DNA from: Arthrobacter sp. N199823
GTDB lineage: Bacteria; Actinomycetota; Actinomycetes; Actinomycetales; Micrococcaceae
Length of the DNA: 64,000 bases
NCBI RefSeq assembly: GCF_002929705.1
Contig: NZ_PJIN01000002.1
Coordinates: 62,001 to 126,000 of the forward strand
Direction: 5' to 3'
Part shown: positions 25,951 to 35,209 of the stretch, one piece after another
Numbering within the stretch: the first letter of the stretch is position 1
How the letters are laid out: each line of letters opens with the position of its first letter
Notes under the pieces: generated by a model
What the model saw: only the letters and a program-made list of their open reading frames with translations
What the model was told of the DNA's origin: nothing
Databases searched by the model: none
Made by a program: the position numbers and the translations under genes

Positions 25951-26822
25951 GGCAGCACGTCCTGGGGAGGGGCGGATCCGCGGACAAGTACCCGAAGGGG
26001 TGAACGGGGAGTTCGGTACGCGAGCAGCACCACCACCAAGGAGACGGCAATCAGGAGGAAGGAGAGGGCCACGGCGGCATCGGGGTCTGTCTCGCGCTGA
26101 AGGTAAATTTCCAGCGGCAGAGTGCGGGTGACGCCTTGAAGGCTTCCGGCGAAGGTGAGTGTGGCACCAAATTCGCCCAGGCTCCGAGCGAACGCCAGCA
26201 CCGCTCCCGAGACCAGACCGGGCAGCACGAGGGGCAGCGTGATGCGCCGCAGCACTGTCGACGGGCGGGCGCCCAGAGTGGCGGCAACGGCCTCGTACTT
26301 TTGCCCGGCTGTCCGCAACGAACCCTCAAGGCTGAGCACCAAAAAAGGCAGTGCCACAAACGCCTGAGCCATCACCACGGCAGTTGTGGAAAACGCAATG
26401 TCGATGCCAAAAGTACTGAACGTCTGGCCAATCCAAGCAACGCGGCCAAAAGTGTAAAGCAGGGCCAATCCGCCCACCACCGGTGGCACCACCAACGGCA
26501 ATAGGATCAGCGCACGCAAAACACCCTGGCCGCGAAAGCGCGCCCGGGCCAGCACCAAGGCCAGCGGGATGCCAAAAATGATGCACAGTAAGGTGCTGGC
26601 CGTGGCTGTTCTAAGGCTCAGGCCCAGCGCAGCAATGGAAGATTCCGAGCTGATGAGGGGGATGAACGCAGCCCAGTCCACCTGAGCGACCATGCCGAAA
26701 AGGGGCAGCAAAATGAACAGCGCACCCACGCCGGCAAGTAGGTAGATCCATCGCGGAACCGCCTGGAACTGCCACGGCTCCCCGAATCGGCGGGGACTGT
26801 TACGGGGTGCCAAAACCTGCAT
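25947..26822 (-). CDS. modB: Molybdate ABC transporter permease
   Basis: A 291-residue permease with about six helices and the binding-protein-dependent transport loop ([30 protein letters not shown]) that contacts Mod[23 protein letters not shown] is typical of ModB. It overlaps modA by 23 nt and modC by 4 nt, so expression is tightly coupled. Confidence 0.92.
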   Translation of the reverse strand: MQVLAPRNSPRRFGEPWQFQAVPRWIYLLAGVGALFILLPLFGMVAQVDWAAFIPLISSESSIAALGLSLRTATASTLLCIIFGIPLALVLARARFRGQGVLRALILLPLVVPPVVGGLALLYTFGRVAWIGQTFSTFGIDIAFSTTAVVMAQAFVALPFLVLSLEGSLRTAGQKYEAVAATLGARPSTVLRRITLPLVLPGLVSGAVLAFARSLGEFGATLTFAGSLQGVTRTLPLEIYLQRETDPDAAVALSFLLIAVSLVVVLLAYRTPRSPLRVLVRGSAPPQDVLP

Positions 26823-27609
26823 CCTGGAGGACTTTCTGTCCTTGCGGAGCCGTCACCAGTGCGATGAATGCCTGGGCAAGCTCCTGCTGCTTTGATCCTT
26901 CGACGGCGACAATGGGGTACTCGTTGACAGTTGGCGTAGCGAGCTTGAGGGGAACTTCCTTGACCGCCGTGCCTGCTGGCTTGGCATCGGTGACATAGAC
27001 CAGTCCGGCATCGGCTTCTCCGGAGGTGACCTTGCCAAGCACGCTGGTGACGTTCAGCTCTTCACTGACAGGTGCCAGGGTCAGGCCCGCGTTCTTTGCA
27101 TCCGAGAGTGCAGCGGCACCGCACGGGACCTGCGCGGCACAGATCACAAGTTTGGTGCCGGGCTTGGCGGCATCAGCAAAGCTGGCAATGTTGGCCGGAT
27201 TGTTGGGTGGGACAATCAGCGTCAAAACGTTGGTGGCAAAGTCAACGGGTTCTCCGGCTGCCATCTTGGCGTCGCTGAGCTTGGTCATATTCTTGGTATC
27301 GGCTGAGGCAAAAACATCTGCCGGGGCGCCCTGGGTGATTTGGGTGACCAGCGTCGATGAACCATCAAAACTCAGTGACACTTTTACCTTAGGGTGGGCG
27401 GCCTCGAATGCTGTGGCCAGATCCGTAAAGGTCTTCTTCAGCGATGCGGCCGCGAACACGCTCAAGGTGCCCGACAACTCCGGGGCAGCGGCTGGTGCTG
27501 TTGCTGCTGGTCTTGAGGTGGTGTCGCTGGCGGTAGCGCACGATGCCAGCGACACGGTGAGAATCGCGGCCGCGGCCAGGGCTGAAAGTTTTTTGACGGC
27601 GAGTCTCAT
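26800..27609 (-). CDS. modA: Molybdate-binding lipoprotein
   Basis: A 269-residue periplasmic-type binding protein. The signal peptide ends in the lipobox LASC (cysteine near 24). The ModA start [19 protein letters not shown], then [24 protein letters not shown], and later [16 protein letters not shown] are characteristic. It captures molybdate or tungstate outside the cell for ModBC. Its ATG overlaps the stop of the upstream HTH-TOBE gene by 4 nt. Confidence 0.93.
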   Translation of the reverse strand: MRLAVKKLSALAAAAILTVSLASCATASDTTSRPAATAPAAAPELSGTLSVFAAASLKKTFTDLATAFEAAHPKVKVSLSFDGSSTLVTQITQGAPADVFASADTKNMTKLSDAKMAAGEPVDFATNVLTLIVPPNNPANIASFADAAKPGTKLVICAAQVPCGAAALSDAKNAGLTLAPVSEELNVTSVLGKVTSGEADAGLVYVTDAKPAGTAVKEVPLKLATPTVNEYPIVAVEGSKQQELAQAFIALVTAPQGQKVLQDAGFGTP

Positions 27610-28016
27610 GAGGATTTTCCGCCGTTCGGAACTTCGATGATGACGTTGGTTGATTTGACGACGGCGGTTGCCACGGAACCGGCCTCAAGTCTTAGCTCCC
27701 GCACCGCCTCACTGCTCATCAGGGACACCACACGGAACGGTCCGCATTGGAGCTCCACTTGGGCCATGACCTTATCCATGATGACGTTGGTGACGAGCCC
27801 AACGAAGCGGTTCCGGGCTGAGCTGCCAACACCCGTGGGGTCCTCTGGCAGCATCGATTGCGACTTGGCCAGGGCAGCCAGCTCAATCCCGTCGATGACC
27901 AGTTTCCCCTGCTGGTCCTTCTGTCCGCCCAGGGTGCCGTTATCCAGCCAGCGCCGAACGGTATCGTCGCTCACGCCCAAAAAACGGGCTGCCTCTGAAA
28001 CGCGAATAAGTGTCAT
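27606..28016 (-). CDS. HTH-TOBE molybdate-responsive regulator
   Basis: A 136-residue protein with two domains. Residues 1-50 form an excisionase/MerR-like helix-turn-helix (SEAARFLGVSDDTVRRWLDNG). Residues about 68-133 form a TOBE (Mop) domain (ARNRFVGLVTNVIMDKVMAQV to the end) that binds molybdate. It heads the mod operon in overlap with modA. By architecture it is the likely regulator of the operon, in the place of ModE, but the regulatory role is inferred. The ATG has no Shine-Dalgarno; TAGACT ends 6 nt upstream, so the mRNA may be leaderless. Confidence 0.85.
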   Translation of the reverse strand: MTLIRVSEAARFLGVSDDTVRRWLDNGTLGGQKDQQGKLVIDGIELAALAKSQSMLPEDPTGVGSSARNRFVGLVTNVIMDKVMAQVELQCGPFRVVSLMSSEAVRELRLEAGSVATAVVKSTNVIIEVPNGGKSS

Positions 28017-28050
28017 ATTCGCAGTCTAATCCTCATATGCGGAATGAAAG
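28014..28050 (-). promoter_or_regulatory. Promoter and candidate operator of the mod operon
   Basis: Read on minus, TAGACT (28023-28028) is a -10 hexamer 6 nt before the ATG at 28016. CATATTCGC (28014-28022) and CATATGCGG (28034-28042) repeat a CATATnCG motif on either side of it, a possible site for the HTH-TOBE protein. The -35 is weak. Confidence 0.4.
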
Positions 28051-28089
28051 CAATAGTTACCCCGCAAATACCCGTTGAGTTACTGCTGG

Positions 28090-29190
28090 TTAGAGGGAAG
28101 TCAAACGATCCGAGAGTGCCATATGCTCCGGATTCACCACGCGCGCCTGCGGATGGTCAACGAGCCACGCCAGAGTCGCGTGGGCCGCATCCGCGAAACG
28201 GATGGAGGTGCCAAACGCTGGCACCAGTGACTTGATCCGGGAGTTATCGAAAATGACCGAGTGGGCTTTATCGCCCAGCAGTCCGGGGCCCAGGTCCGGA
28301 GCTATGGCGGCGATTTTCTCGCTCGCCACATGCACCAGCACGGGATCGGGCACCCCGGCCGCCGCGGCAACGCTGCGGTACACGGCATCCCACGGCAGAA
28401 CGTCGTCGGAAGTGATGGTGAAGGCCTCACCCGAGACAGGGAGCCCGAATAGCCCCACGAATCCCACAGCGAAATCGTTGGTGTGCGTCAGCGTCCACAA
28501 CGAGGTCCCGTCGCCGTGCACCACCACCGGCAGCCCGGCCCGCATGCGGTGCACATCGGTCCAGCCGAACAGCAGCGGCAGCCCGGTGTGATCATAGGTG
28601 TGGGACGGGCGAACAATGGTGACAGGGAATCCGTCCTCCCGGAAAGCCTGCGTGAAAATATCCTCACAGGCGATTTTGTCCCGCGAATACTTCCAGAACG
28701 GATTCCGCAGCGGTGTGGACTCCGTGATGGGCAAGCGCGCCGGCGGCTTCTGGTACACCGAGGCCGAACTGATGAACAGGTATTGCTCCGTGCGGCCACG
28801 GAAAAGTTCCACGGCGGCGTGGGCATGCTCCGGCGTAAACGTGAGGAAGTCTGCAACAACATCGAAGGTTCGCGTGCCCAAGGCTGTAGCAACGGCGGCT
28901 GGGTCCCTGACATCAGCCACAAGATGTTCGACGCCGGAGGGTACTTGCCGCACGGAACTCGCCGCTCGGTTCAGCACCGTCACGGTGTACCCCAGAGCCG
29001 CGGCCCGCGCTACTGCCGCCGTGCTGATGGTGCCCGTTCCGCCCATGAACAAAACCCGCAGCGCCGGGAGCCGCCAAAGTCCGGCAACTTCTTCCAGCCT
29101 TTGGGCCTCGGAGGATGAATCGGCCAGGCCCCCAGGTGCGTCTTGGCGGAGGTGCAATCCCTGACCAACGCCGTCGTTGAAGCCGCTCAC
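28090..29190 (-). CDS. NAD-dependent epimerase/dehydratase family protein (extended SDR)
   Basis: A 366-residue extended short-chain dehydrogenase. The Rossmann motif GGTGTIS is unusually far in (about residue 50) because of a 40-residue N-terminal extension. A YxxxK equivalent follows near YSRDK, and there is SSASVYQKPP upstream of it. The pattern is close to isoflavone-reductase or plastid CSP41-like NAD epimerases. It overlaps the upstream aldo/keto reductase by 4 nt and ends a three-gene operon. The substrate is not known. Confidence 0.8.
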   Translation of the reverse strand: MSGFNDGVGQGLHLRQDAPGGLADSSSEAQRLEEVAGLWRLPALRVLFMGGTGTISTAAVARAAALGYTVTVLNRAASSVRQVPSGVEHLVADVRDPAAVATALGTRTFDVVADFLTFTPEHAHAAVELFRGRTEQYLFISSASVYQKPPARLPITESTPLRNPFWKYSRDKIACEDIFTQAFREDGFPVTIVRPSHTYDHTGLPLLFGWTDVHRMRAGLPVVVHGDGTSLWTLTHTNDFAVGFVGLFGLPVSGEAFTITSDDVLPWDAVYRSVAAAAGVPDPVLVHVASEKIAAIAPDLGPGLLGDKAHSVIFDNSRIKSLVPAFGTSIRFADAAHATLAWLVDHPQARVVNPEHMALSDRLTSL

Positions 29191-30164
29191 CAGGCGTAGT
29201 CTTCCGGGGCAGTCTTCGGACCGGGGAAGATCTTATCGAGGGTAGCTAACGCGTCGGCGTCCAGCGAAAGATTCACAGCGCGCAGGCCCGCCTCGAGCTG
29301 GGCCGAGGTGCGCGGTCCTATGATGGGTGCCGTCACGGCCGGTTGATGGATGAGCCACGCTAGCGCCACATCGCCGGGGGCATGCCCCAATTCCGCAGCG
29401 AAGGATTCAAAGGCGGCAATGGCGTCATGGTGCGTGGCCAACGCCTCGGCAGCGCGGCCTTCAAGCCTGCGGACGCCGTCGTTCTGCTTTTGCAGCACAC
29501 CGCCGAGCAGCCCGCCATGCAACGGCGACCAGGGGAGCAGACCTAGTCCGTAGTGTTCGGCGGCGGGAATGACTTCGCGTTCAACGCTGCGCTCCAGCAG
29601 GCTGTAGATGGACTGCTCACTGACCAGCCCGGTGACGGGGCGGCGCGCTGCCGCCTCCTGCGCGGCGGCAATGTGCCAGCCGGCAAAGTTGGAGCTGCCG
29701 GCGTACAGGATCTTGCCCTGCTGCACGGCGACGTCGATGGCCTGCCAGATCTCATCCCACGGGGTGTCCCGGTCCACATGATGGAACTGGTACAGATCGA
29801 TGTAGTCGGTTTGCAGCCGTTTGAGACTCGCGTCCAGGGAGCGGCGGATGTTCAGTGCTGACAGCTTCGAATCATTGGGCCATTCGGTCATATTGGCGTA
29901 GACCTTGGTGGCCAGCACGGTCCGCTCACGCCGTCCGCCACCCTGGGCGATCCAGCGGCCAATAATTTCCTCGGTCCAGCCCCGGCGGTCATTGCCGCCG
30001 TAACCATTGGCCGTGTCAAAGAAGTTCAGCCCGGCCTCGTGGGCCTGATCCATGATCCTGAAGGCATCGGCCTCATCGGTGTGCGGGCCAAAATTCATGG
30101 TGCCAAGGCAAAGGGTGGAAACGGACAGACCGCTGCGGCCCAAGTGGGTGTACAACATGCTCAT
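29187..30164 (-). CDS. Aldo/keto reductase (AKR, potassium-channel-beta-like class)
   Basis: A 325-residue NADPH-dependent oxidoreductase. The AKR tetrad is visible: D and Y in FFDTANGYGG, K in LATKVYANMTEW, H in LYQFHHVDRDTPWDE. NADP motifs GSSNFAGWHI and PIIGPRTSAQLE are present. It reduces carbonyl compounds; the physiological substrate is unknown. It overlaps the regulator upstream and the SDR downstream by 4 nt each. Confidence 0.9.
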   Translation of the reverse strand: MSMLYTHLGRSGLSVSTLCLGTMNFGPHTDEADAFRIMDQAHEAGLNFFDTANGYGGNDRRGWTEEIIGRWIAQGGGRRERTVLATKVYANMTEWPNDSKLSALNIRRSLDASLKRLQTDYIDLYQFHHVDRDTPWDEIWQAIDVAVQQGKILYAGSSNFAGWHIAAAQEAAARRPVTGLVSEQSIYSLLERSVEREVIPAAEHYGLGLLPWSPLHGGLLGGVLQKQNDGVRRLEGRAAEALATHHDAIAAFESFAAELGHAPGDVALAWLIHQPAVTAPIIGPRTSAQLEAGLRAVNLSLDADALATLDKIFPGPKTAPEDYAW

Positions 30165-31042
30165 GTGGTTCCTTCGGAAGAAGTGGAAACTTGTTGAGTA
30201 GATTCGGAGCCGCCCGCCCAGGAGGACAGCAATTTAAGGGCGTCTTGGGAGGGTGAGCCGTTCTTGGCCGTGTAGATTCGCAGGCTTTGATCGGTGTCGT
30301 CAGGGAGGATCAGATGTTCAAAATCCAGCGAAAGATCACCCACCACGCTATGGTGCAGCGCCAAGGTGCCCGAGGCTCTCTGGGCCACTGTGTGCCGCGC
30401 CCACCACTGCCGGAACTCCTCGCTATTGACGGCGAGTTCGCCCACAAGAGCGGTGGCCGCAGGGTCGCCGGGATGTCGGCCAATATCGGCACGCAAGGCC
30501 GCCACCGCGTCTGAGGCCGCACCATGCCAGTCCCGGAACAATACGCGGGCTTCCGGATCGAGCATGATCCAGCGCGTGTAATTGCGTTGTTCGCGGGTCA
30601 TGGCAGGGAAGTCGGCAAAGAGCAGCCGGGCCATGCGGTTGCTGGCCAGGACGTCTGTCCTTCTGCCAAGGACGACGGCGGGTACCTCGCCCACCGCGTC
30701 CAGTAGCTGACGCATGGCGGCCCGCACCCGCTGGGCAACAGGCGGGCTACTTGCCTGCCCGCCACAGTTTTCCAGGAGATCGTACATATGGGCAGATTCA
30801 GAGTCATTGAGTTGCAATGCGCGGGCCACAGCCGCTAATACCGACCGGGAGGGGTGAATGTTACGGCCCTGCTCCAGCCTGATGTAGTAGTCAGTGGAGA
30901 CGCCAGCACGCTGCGCCACTTCCTCCCGGCGTAATCCGGGAACCCTTCGAGTGGTGAGGGCAGCTTCCGGCCCGGGCGCCAACCGGGACCGCATAGCTGA
31001 GAGGAAGCTACCGAATTCAATACTTTGACCCATGGCTCCCAT
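30161..31042 (-). CDS. XRE/MmyB-like transcriptional regulator
   Basis: A 293-residue regulator. The N-terminal helix-turn-helix (about 35-85, VPGLRREEVAQRAGVSTDYYIRLEQGR) is followed by the MmyB-like ligand-binding domain (about 105-275, with VLASNRMARLLFADFP and WHGAASDAVAALRADIGRHPGD). This family of actinobacterial regulators often controls an adjacent oxidoreductase. It overlaps the downstream aldo/keto reductase by 4 nt. A second ATG at 31033 is possible. Confidence 0.88.
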   Translation of the reverse strand: MGAMGQSIEFGSFLSAMRSRLAPGPEAALTTRRVPGLRREEVAQRAGVSTDYYIRLEQGRNIHPSRSVLAAVARALQLNDSESAHMYDLLENCGGQASSPPVAQRVRAAMRQLLDAVGEVPAVVLGRRTDVLASNRMARLLFADFPAMTREQRNYTRWIMLDPEARVLFRDWHGAASDAVAALRADIGRHPGDPAATALVGELAVNSEEFRQWWARHTVAQRASGTLALHHSVVGDLSLDFEHLILPDDTDQSLRIYTAKNGSPSQDALKLLSSWAGGSESTQQVSTSSEGTT

Positions 31043-31078
31043 TCTGCCCCGGAGCCGTGGGCGAGCCTAGTGCGAAGG

Positions 31079-31100
31079 TAGGACTGCTGATCCTAGGATC
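31079..31100. promoter_or_regulatory. Palindrome upstream of the XRE-family regulator gene
   Basis: The perfect 12-bp palindrome GATCCTAGGATC (31089-31100) overlaps a TAGGA-N7-TCCTA dyad (31079-31095). It lies in the divergent gap 37 bp before the regulator start and is a candidate autoregulatory operator. Confidence 0.4.
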
Positions 31101-31130
31101 GTTTCAAACACCTTGAGCGGCTCAGGATGC

Positions 31131-31159
31131 TTCACCGCGTTCCGGTTCGCGCTTAGGCT
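31131..31159 (+). promoter_or_regulatory. Promoter of the second aldo/keto reductase
   Basis: TTCACC (31131-31136), a 17-nt spacer and TAGGCT (31154-31159) precede the start at 31221, leaving a leader of about 55 nt. Confidence 0.45.
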
Positions 31160-31220
31160 GGAGGCAACCGTCCCAAGAGACCATCTGTGGAGACGGACAC
31201 ACTGAAAGGAATGATTTTTC

Positions 31221-32072
31221 GTGACTGATGTGAATACCGCAGCAGCGGCCGTTCCGGAGCTGACTTTGAACAATGGGGTCACCATCCCGCAGCTGGGATT
31301 CGGGGTCTTCCAGATCCCGCCAGAAGAAACCCGTGTAGCCGTCACAGAGGCGCTGGCCACGGGCTACCGCCACATTGATACGGCCGCAGCTTACCGTAAT
31401 GAATCCGGAGTGGGAGCTGCCATTGCAGAATCCGGGCTGGCCCGCGAAGACCTGTTTATCACCACCAAGCTGCGCAATGGCGAACAGGGCAGCACCCGTG
31501 CCGCCTTTGAAGCGAGCCGCAAGGCGCTGGGCGTTGACTGGATTGACCTGTACCTGATTCACTGGCCGGTGCCGTCGCAGGGGTTGTTCACCCAGGCTTG
31601 GAAGGACATGGAGTCCCTCTACGCCGAGGGGTTGATCCGTGCCATTGGTGTTTCCAACTTCTTGGCCCCGCACCTGGATGAGCTCTTGAGTAAGTCCACA
31701 GTGATTCCTGCCGTAAACCAGATCGAAGCGCACCCATCTTTCCAGCAGCGTGAGCTGGCACAGAAGAGCCGGAGCCACGGCATTGCTGTGGAAGCGTACA
31801 GCCCGCTGGGGCAGGGCAAGGACTTGGACAACGCCGTTATCTCCGAGCTGGCCGCCAGCTATGGCGCCACCCCGGCTCAGGTGGTGCTCGCCTGGCATCT
31901 GGGAACGGGGAACATCGTGATCCCCAAGACTGTCACGCCTAAGCGCATGCAGGAGAACCTCGCGGCAGCCCAGATTCAGCTCAGCGACGCTGATTTGCAG
32001 CGGATTTCAGCGCTGGAAGACGGTGGCCGTATTGGTGCCGATCCTGCCGTGGCAGCTTTTACCCAAATGTAG
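31221..32072 (+). CDS. Aldo/keto reductase (2,5-diketo-D-gluconate reductase-like)
   Basis: A 283-residue AKR of the AKR5 type. Catalytic residues are D and Y in HIDTAAAYRNE, K in TTKLRNGEQG, and H in DLYLIHWPVP. NADP contacts are SPLGQG and IPKTVTPKRMQEN. The GTG start follows AAAGGAA. It is divergent from the XRE regulator and may share its control (inferred). A near-perfect terminator follows. Confidence 0.92.
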   Translation: MTDVNTAAAAVPELTLNNGVTIPQLGFGVFQIPPEETRVAVTEALATGYRHIDTAAAYRNESGVGAAIAESGLAREDLFITTKLRNGEQGSTRAAFEASRKALGVDWIDLYLIHWPVPSQGLFTQAWKDMESLYAEGLIRAIGVSNFLAPHLDELLSKSTVIPAVNQIEAHPSFQQRELAQKSRSHGIAVEAYSPLGQGKDLDNAVISELAASYGATPAQVVLAWHLGTGNIVIPKTVTPKRMQENLAAAQIQLSDADLQRISALEDGGRIGADPAVAAFTQM

Positions 32073-32110
32073 GCAGCACGCGGCAGCAGAACAACAAAAG
32101 CAGAACAACA

Positions 32111-32151
32111 AAAGAGGGTGCATCATCGCTGAACGATGATGCACCCTCTTT
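32111..32151. terminator. Strong bidirectional terminator (aldo/keto reductase and pspA)
   Basis: AAAGAGGGTGCATCATCG (32111-32128) pairs perfectly with 32134-32151 around the loop CTGAA, with A- and T-rich ends for both converging genes. A 14-bp tandem repeat (GCAGAACAACAAAA, 32086-32113) abuts it. Confidence 0.9.
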
Positions 32152-32199
32152 GTGTGAGCTTGGTACAGCTGCAAAGAACGCTAAGCAGCCGTCAACGGC

Positions 32200-32976
32200 T
32201 TACAACTTGTCGAAATCTGCCTCGTCAACATGATCCGGAGCAGTAATGGCGGCCGGAGCGGGGGAGTTGCCGGCCTTCAGGGCAGCCAGACGTGCCTCAA
32301 TCTCAGTCTGCTCGCCCAAGTCCTCGAGGGAGTTGAACTGGGCATCCAAGCTGGAGGCGGCCAGCTCACTCTGGCCACGAACCTTGGCTTCTTCGCGCCG
32401 GATCTTCTCTTCGAAACGGCTGACCTCGCTGGTCGGATCCATGATGTCGATGCTCTTGAGGGCGTCGTGGACCTGAGTCTGCGCGGCGGCAGTCTTGGAG
32501 CGTGCGATCAGCTCATTGCGCTTGTTGGCGAGTTCGGTGAGCTTGCCATTCATCTGCTGCAGGCCGGTCTTGAGCTTGTCAACGACTTCGTTCTGAGCCG
32601 CAATGTTTGGCTGAGCAGACTTGGCTTCGCTTTCCGAGGTCATCTGGCGCTGCAGTGCGACCTTGGCCAAGTTGTCGAATTTCTGCGCATCGGCGTCGTT
32701 GCCAGCGCCACGGAATTCATCGGCCTTGCGGCTCGCGGCGAGGGCCTTGGAACCCCAATCCTGCGCGTTCTTCACATCCTCGTTGTAATCGTCCTCGAGC
32801 ATGCGCAGGTTACCGATGGTCTGGGCGACAGCGCCTTCGGCCTCCTGAATGTTGGCCTTGTAATCGCGCACCATCTGGTCAAGCATCTTCTGCGGGTCCT
32901 CGGCCTGATCCAACAGCGCATTGATATTGGCCTTAGCCAACTGCGCGATCCGGCCGAAAATTGACTGCTTTACCAT
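32200..32976 (-). CDS. pspA: PspA/IM30-family membrane-stress protein
   Basis: A 258-residue coiled-coil protein beginning MVKQSIFGRIAQLAKANINALLDQAEDPQKML, the hallmark of PspA/Vipp1. Long helices cover about 20-220, and an acidic tail (DHVDEADFDKL) closes it. Such proteins bind and protect damaged membranes. The ATG at 32976 follows AAGGGGA; a longer frame to 33075 has no domain support. The TPM-domain gene lies about 215 bp upstream in the same direction, a pairing that suggests a shared envelope-stress role. No pspB or pspC homologue is visible here. Confidence 0.92.
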   Translation of the reverse strand: MVKQSIFGRIAQLAKANINALLDQAEDPQKMLDQMVRDYKANIQEAEGAVAQTIGNLRMLEDDYNEDVKNAQDWGSKALAASRKADEFRGAGNDADAQKFDNLAKVALQRQMTSESEAKSAQPNIAAQNEVVDKLKTGLQQMNGKLTELANKRNELIARSKTAAAQTQVHDALKSIDIMDPTSEVSRFEEKIRREEAKVRGQSELAASSLDAQFNSLEDLGEQTEIEARLAALKAGNSPAPAAITAPDHVDEADFDKL

Positions 32977-33190
32977 TCTTTTCCCCTTATTTTTTGCTTG
33001 TTGATACGAACAAAATGTTGAATTTGCGTGCCCGGAACGCTCCACCTGATGGGAGTCTGGGTGAGCTGTTCCCATTCTTGCCTTAGGTGCCCGCCCGGTG
33101 CAATGCCATGACGTACGACGCCGGATCCTCCTTGGGTGCCTCCCGCAGCCTCACGCCGTGGCTTGCGCCTTAACGGCCGGGTCGGTGGAC

Positions 33191-33410
33191 CTAGAAGTTG
33201 CCGCCTCCGCCGCCGAAGCCGCCGCCTCCGCCACCCCCGCCGCCTCCACCGAAGCCGCCGCCTCCGCCGCCACCTCCGCCAAATCCGCCGCCGCCACCTC
33301 CGGAGATGAGCCCGCCAATAATGCCACCGAGTATGGCGCCGCCCATGCCACCGCCCATGGAACTGCGGCCACCTCCGCCGTAACCTCCGCCACCGCCGAA
33401 GCTATCGACG
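33191..33410 (-). repeat. Low-complexity glycine-codon tract
   Basis: About 200 bp of GGN codons (CCGCC/ACC triplets on plus) encode the glycine-rich tail. Such tracts change length easily by slippage. Confidence 0.85.
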
Positions 33411-35209
33411 TCGTTCTGTGCATACGCGATGGCCTGCTTGGCCAAGTCCTGCGCCTGTTGTGCGTAGATCAGGGCGTTAGTGGGGTCTGATTCGGAGATA
33501 CTCACGGCGTAGTCGAAGTTGCGCTCGGCCTCGGATAAGCGGGTCCTAGCCGCGGATCCAACGCCGCCACGGCGGGCTGCAATGAAGTCCTTGGCCGTGG
33601 CAATGTTGGCCTGCGCACCGGCGAAAGCCTGTTGCAGTGCGGCCTGTGCGCGCAGCGCCTGTTGCTGCTGGTCACGGATACCTGTCAACAGTTCATCGAG
33701 CTGGCTGTGGGCGCCCTGAACCGCAGCGAGCTGCGCCACTGGATCCGGCTTGCCGGAGGCAGCGTTCATGCGCACGTCGTTCAGTGTTGCTTCCGCGGCC
33801 GCAACAGTGGGTGCGTAGCGGGCAAACTGGGATGAAGCCACCATGGACTTGGCCTGCTGCAGATCGGCCAGAGCGGACGGAAGAGCCGTCTGAAGCGTCT
33901 GCGCGGCGTCGTGAAAAGTTTTTTCGGTGGTGGCAATGGCGTCCAAGAGGACGGCGGACTGCAGCAAGCTTTCTTCGGCGGCCTTGACGGCAACAGCAGC
34001 CCCGGCAGTGTCTGAGGCGCCCAGCTTCGTGTCTGCTTCAGTAGCTGCCGTGTCCACGAAGTCCAGGCGTTCCTTAGCCTCTGCCACGTTGTCGTGCACT
34101 GGGGCTAGGGCCGCGTCCGAGTACTGGGCGGTCATCCCGGCCAGCTTTTGCTCGGCGTCGGCTACCGATGTCCGTGCTTGTGCAGCCTGGGTTCGGATGC
34201 TGGCAAGAACCTGCGGAGCGGTCCGCTCCAATTCACGCAGTTCGTCGAAGGCGGCCTTTTCAGCATCCAGCGCGGCATTGGCGTCCTCGCTGCGTTTGAT
34301 GATTTCACCGAGCCAGGAACGCTGTTCTTCAATGGTGTCAGGAATTTCGTCATCGAGCTGTTGCTGGAGCTTGAAGGATTCGGACAGGTGTGTTTTTGCG
34401 CTGCTCAGTGCGGCCTGGAATTGCTTGACCGCCTCATCGCCGTAGGACGCCTGAGCAAAGCCAATCTCGTGTTCGCTGGTCTTGATCGCATCATCGGCGG
34501 CTATCAACAGCGAACCGGCCTTGGACCGCAGCTCCGGGATGGTCATGCCAGCATTGGGATCCAGCGGTTTTCCGTCGGGACCGTAGCCCTTGGCTGTGGC
34601 CTCTGCCACTCCCTTCTTACGCTTGTTGCGCAGGTACAGTGCAGTTCCGGCACCGCCAACCACGACGACGCCGCCTACACCCAGCGCCACGAACCCTCCC
34701 GTGGGATCGGGCACGTTGCCCTTGCCTCCGCCGGCGGCGTCACCTAGGGCGGCAGCGGTGTCAATGGCCGCCTGGGCCCAGGCAGACTTGCCCAGCTGGG
34801 GTGTGAGCGCACTCTTCTGAATGTTGTCATTTTTGGCCTGGCTGATCACCGAGATGTCGGCAACCAAGGCGTATTTCCGGTCTTGGACGGCCACAGCCAG
34901 CAGCGAATCGTACTTGCCGAACTGCTTTTGGGTTGCCGTCTCTGTTCCCCATTCATAGGGATTCACTCCGTCAAAAGAATTCACATAGACCACATACAGC
35001 GTGATCCCGTGTTCTTGTTTGAGCTCGTCGATCGCCTTTTGGACGTCGGCTTTTTGGCCCCCCAGCACATTGGCGTTGTCAACAATGTAGGTGCCGCCGG
35101 GAATGGTCACTGGCGGTTCGGCTTGAGCAGCGCCGGCTGGAAAGAGCAGGAGGGCCATCAGCGCTAGGGCCGCCAGAACCGGGGGAAATACCTTCAACCG
35201 TGCAAACAT
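33191..35209 (-). CDS. TPM-domain protein with long coiled coil and glycine-rich tail
   Basis: A 672-residue exported membrane protein. A signal peptide (about 1-31, AGAAQA cleavage region) precedes a TPM domain (about 40-155, with YIVDNANVLGG and LLAVAVQDRKYALVAD). A transmembrane helix follows at about 170-192 with a basic stop (RNKRKKG). Residues about 210-600 are predicted coiled coil (many Ala/Glu/Gln heptads). The last about 65 residues are almost only glycine with Phe and Tyr. TPM domains occur in Psb32 and YgcG-type proteins; their role is unclear. The coiled coil would be cytoplasmic, where PspA, encoded downstream, also acts (inferred). Confidence 0.85.
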   Translation of the reverse strand: MFARLKVFPPVLAALALMALLLFPAGAAQAEPPVTIPGGTYIVDNANVLGGQKADVQKAIDELKQEHGITLYVVYVNSFDGVNPYEWGTETATQKQFGKYDSLLAVAVQDRKYALVADISVISQAKNDNIQKSALTPQLGKSAWAQAAIDTAAALGDAAGGGKGNVPDPTGGFVALGVGGVVVVGGAGTALYLRNKRKKGVAEATAKGYGPDGKPLDPNAGMTIPELRSKAGSLLIAADDAIKTSEHEIGFAQASYGDEAVKQFQAALSSAKTHLSESFKLQQQLDDEIPDTIEEQRSWLGEIIKRSEDANAALDAEKAAFDELRELERTAPQVLASIRTQAAQARTSVADAEQKLAGMTAQYSDAALAPVHDNVAEAKERLDFVDTAATEADTKLGASDTAGAAVAVKAAEESLLQSAVLLDAIATTEKTFHDAAQTLQTALPSALADLQQAKSMVASSQFARYAPTVAAAEATLNDVRMNAASGKPDPVAQLAAVQGAHSQLDELLTGIRDQQQQALRAQAALQQAFAGAQANIATAKDFIAARRGGVGSAARTRLSEAERNFDYAVSISESDPTNALIYAQQAQDLAKQAIAYAQNDVDSFGGGGGYGGGGRSSMGGGMGGAILGGIIGGLISGGGGGGFGGGGGGGGGFGGGGGGGGGGGFGGGGGNF

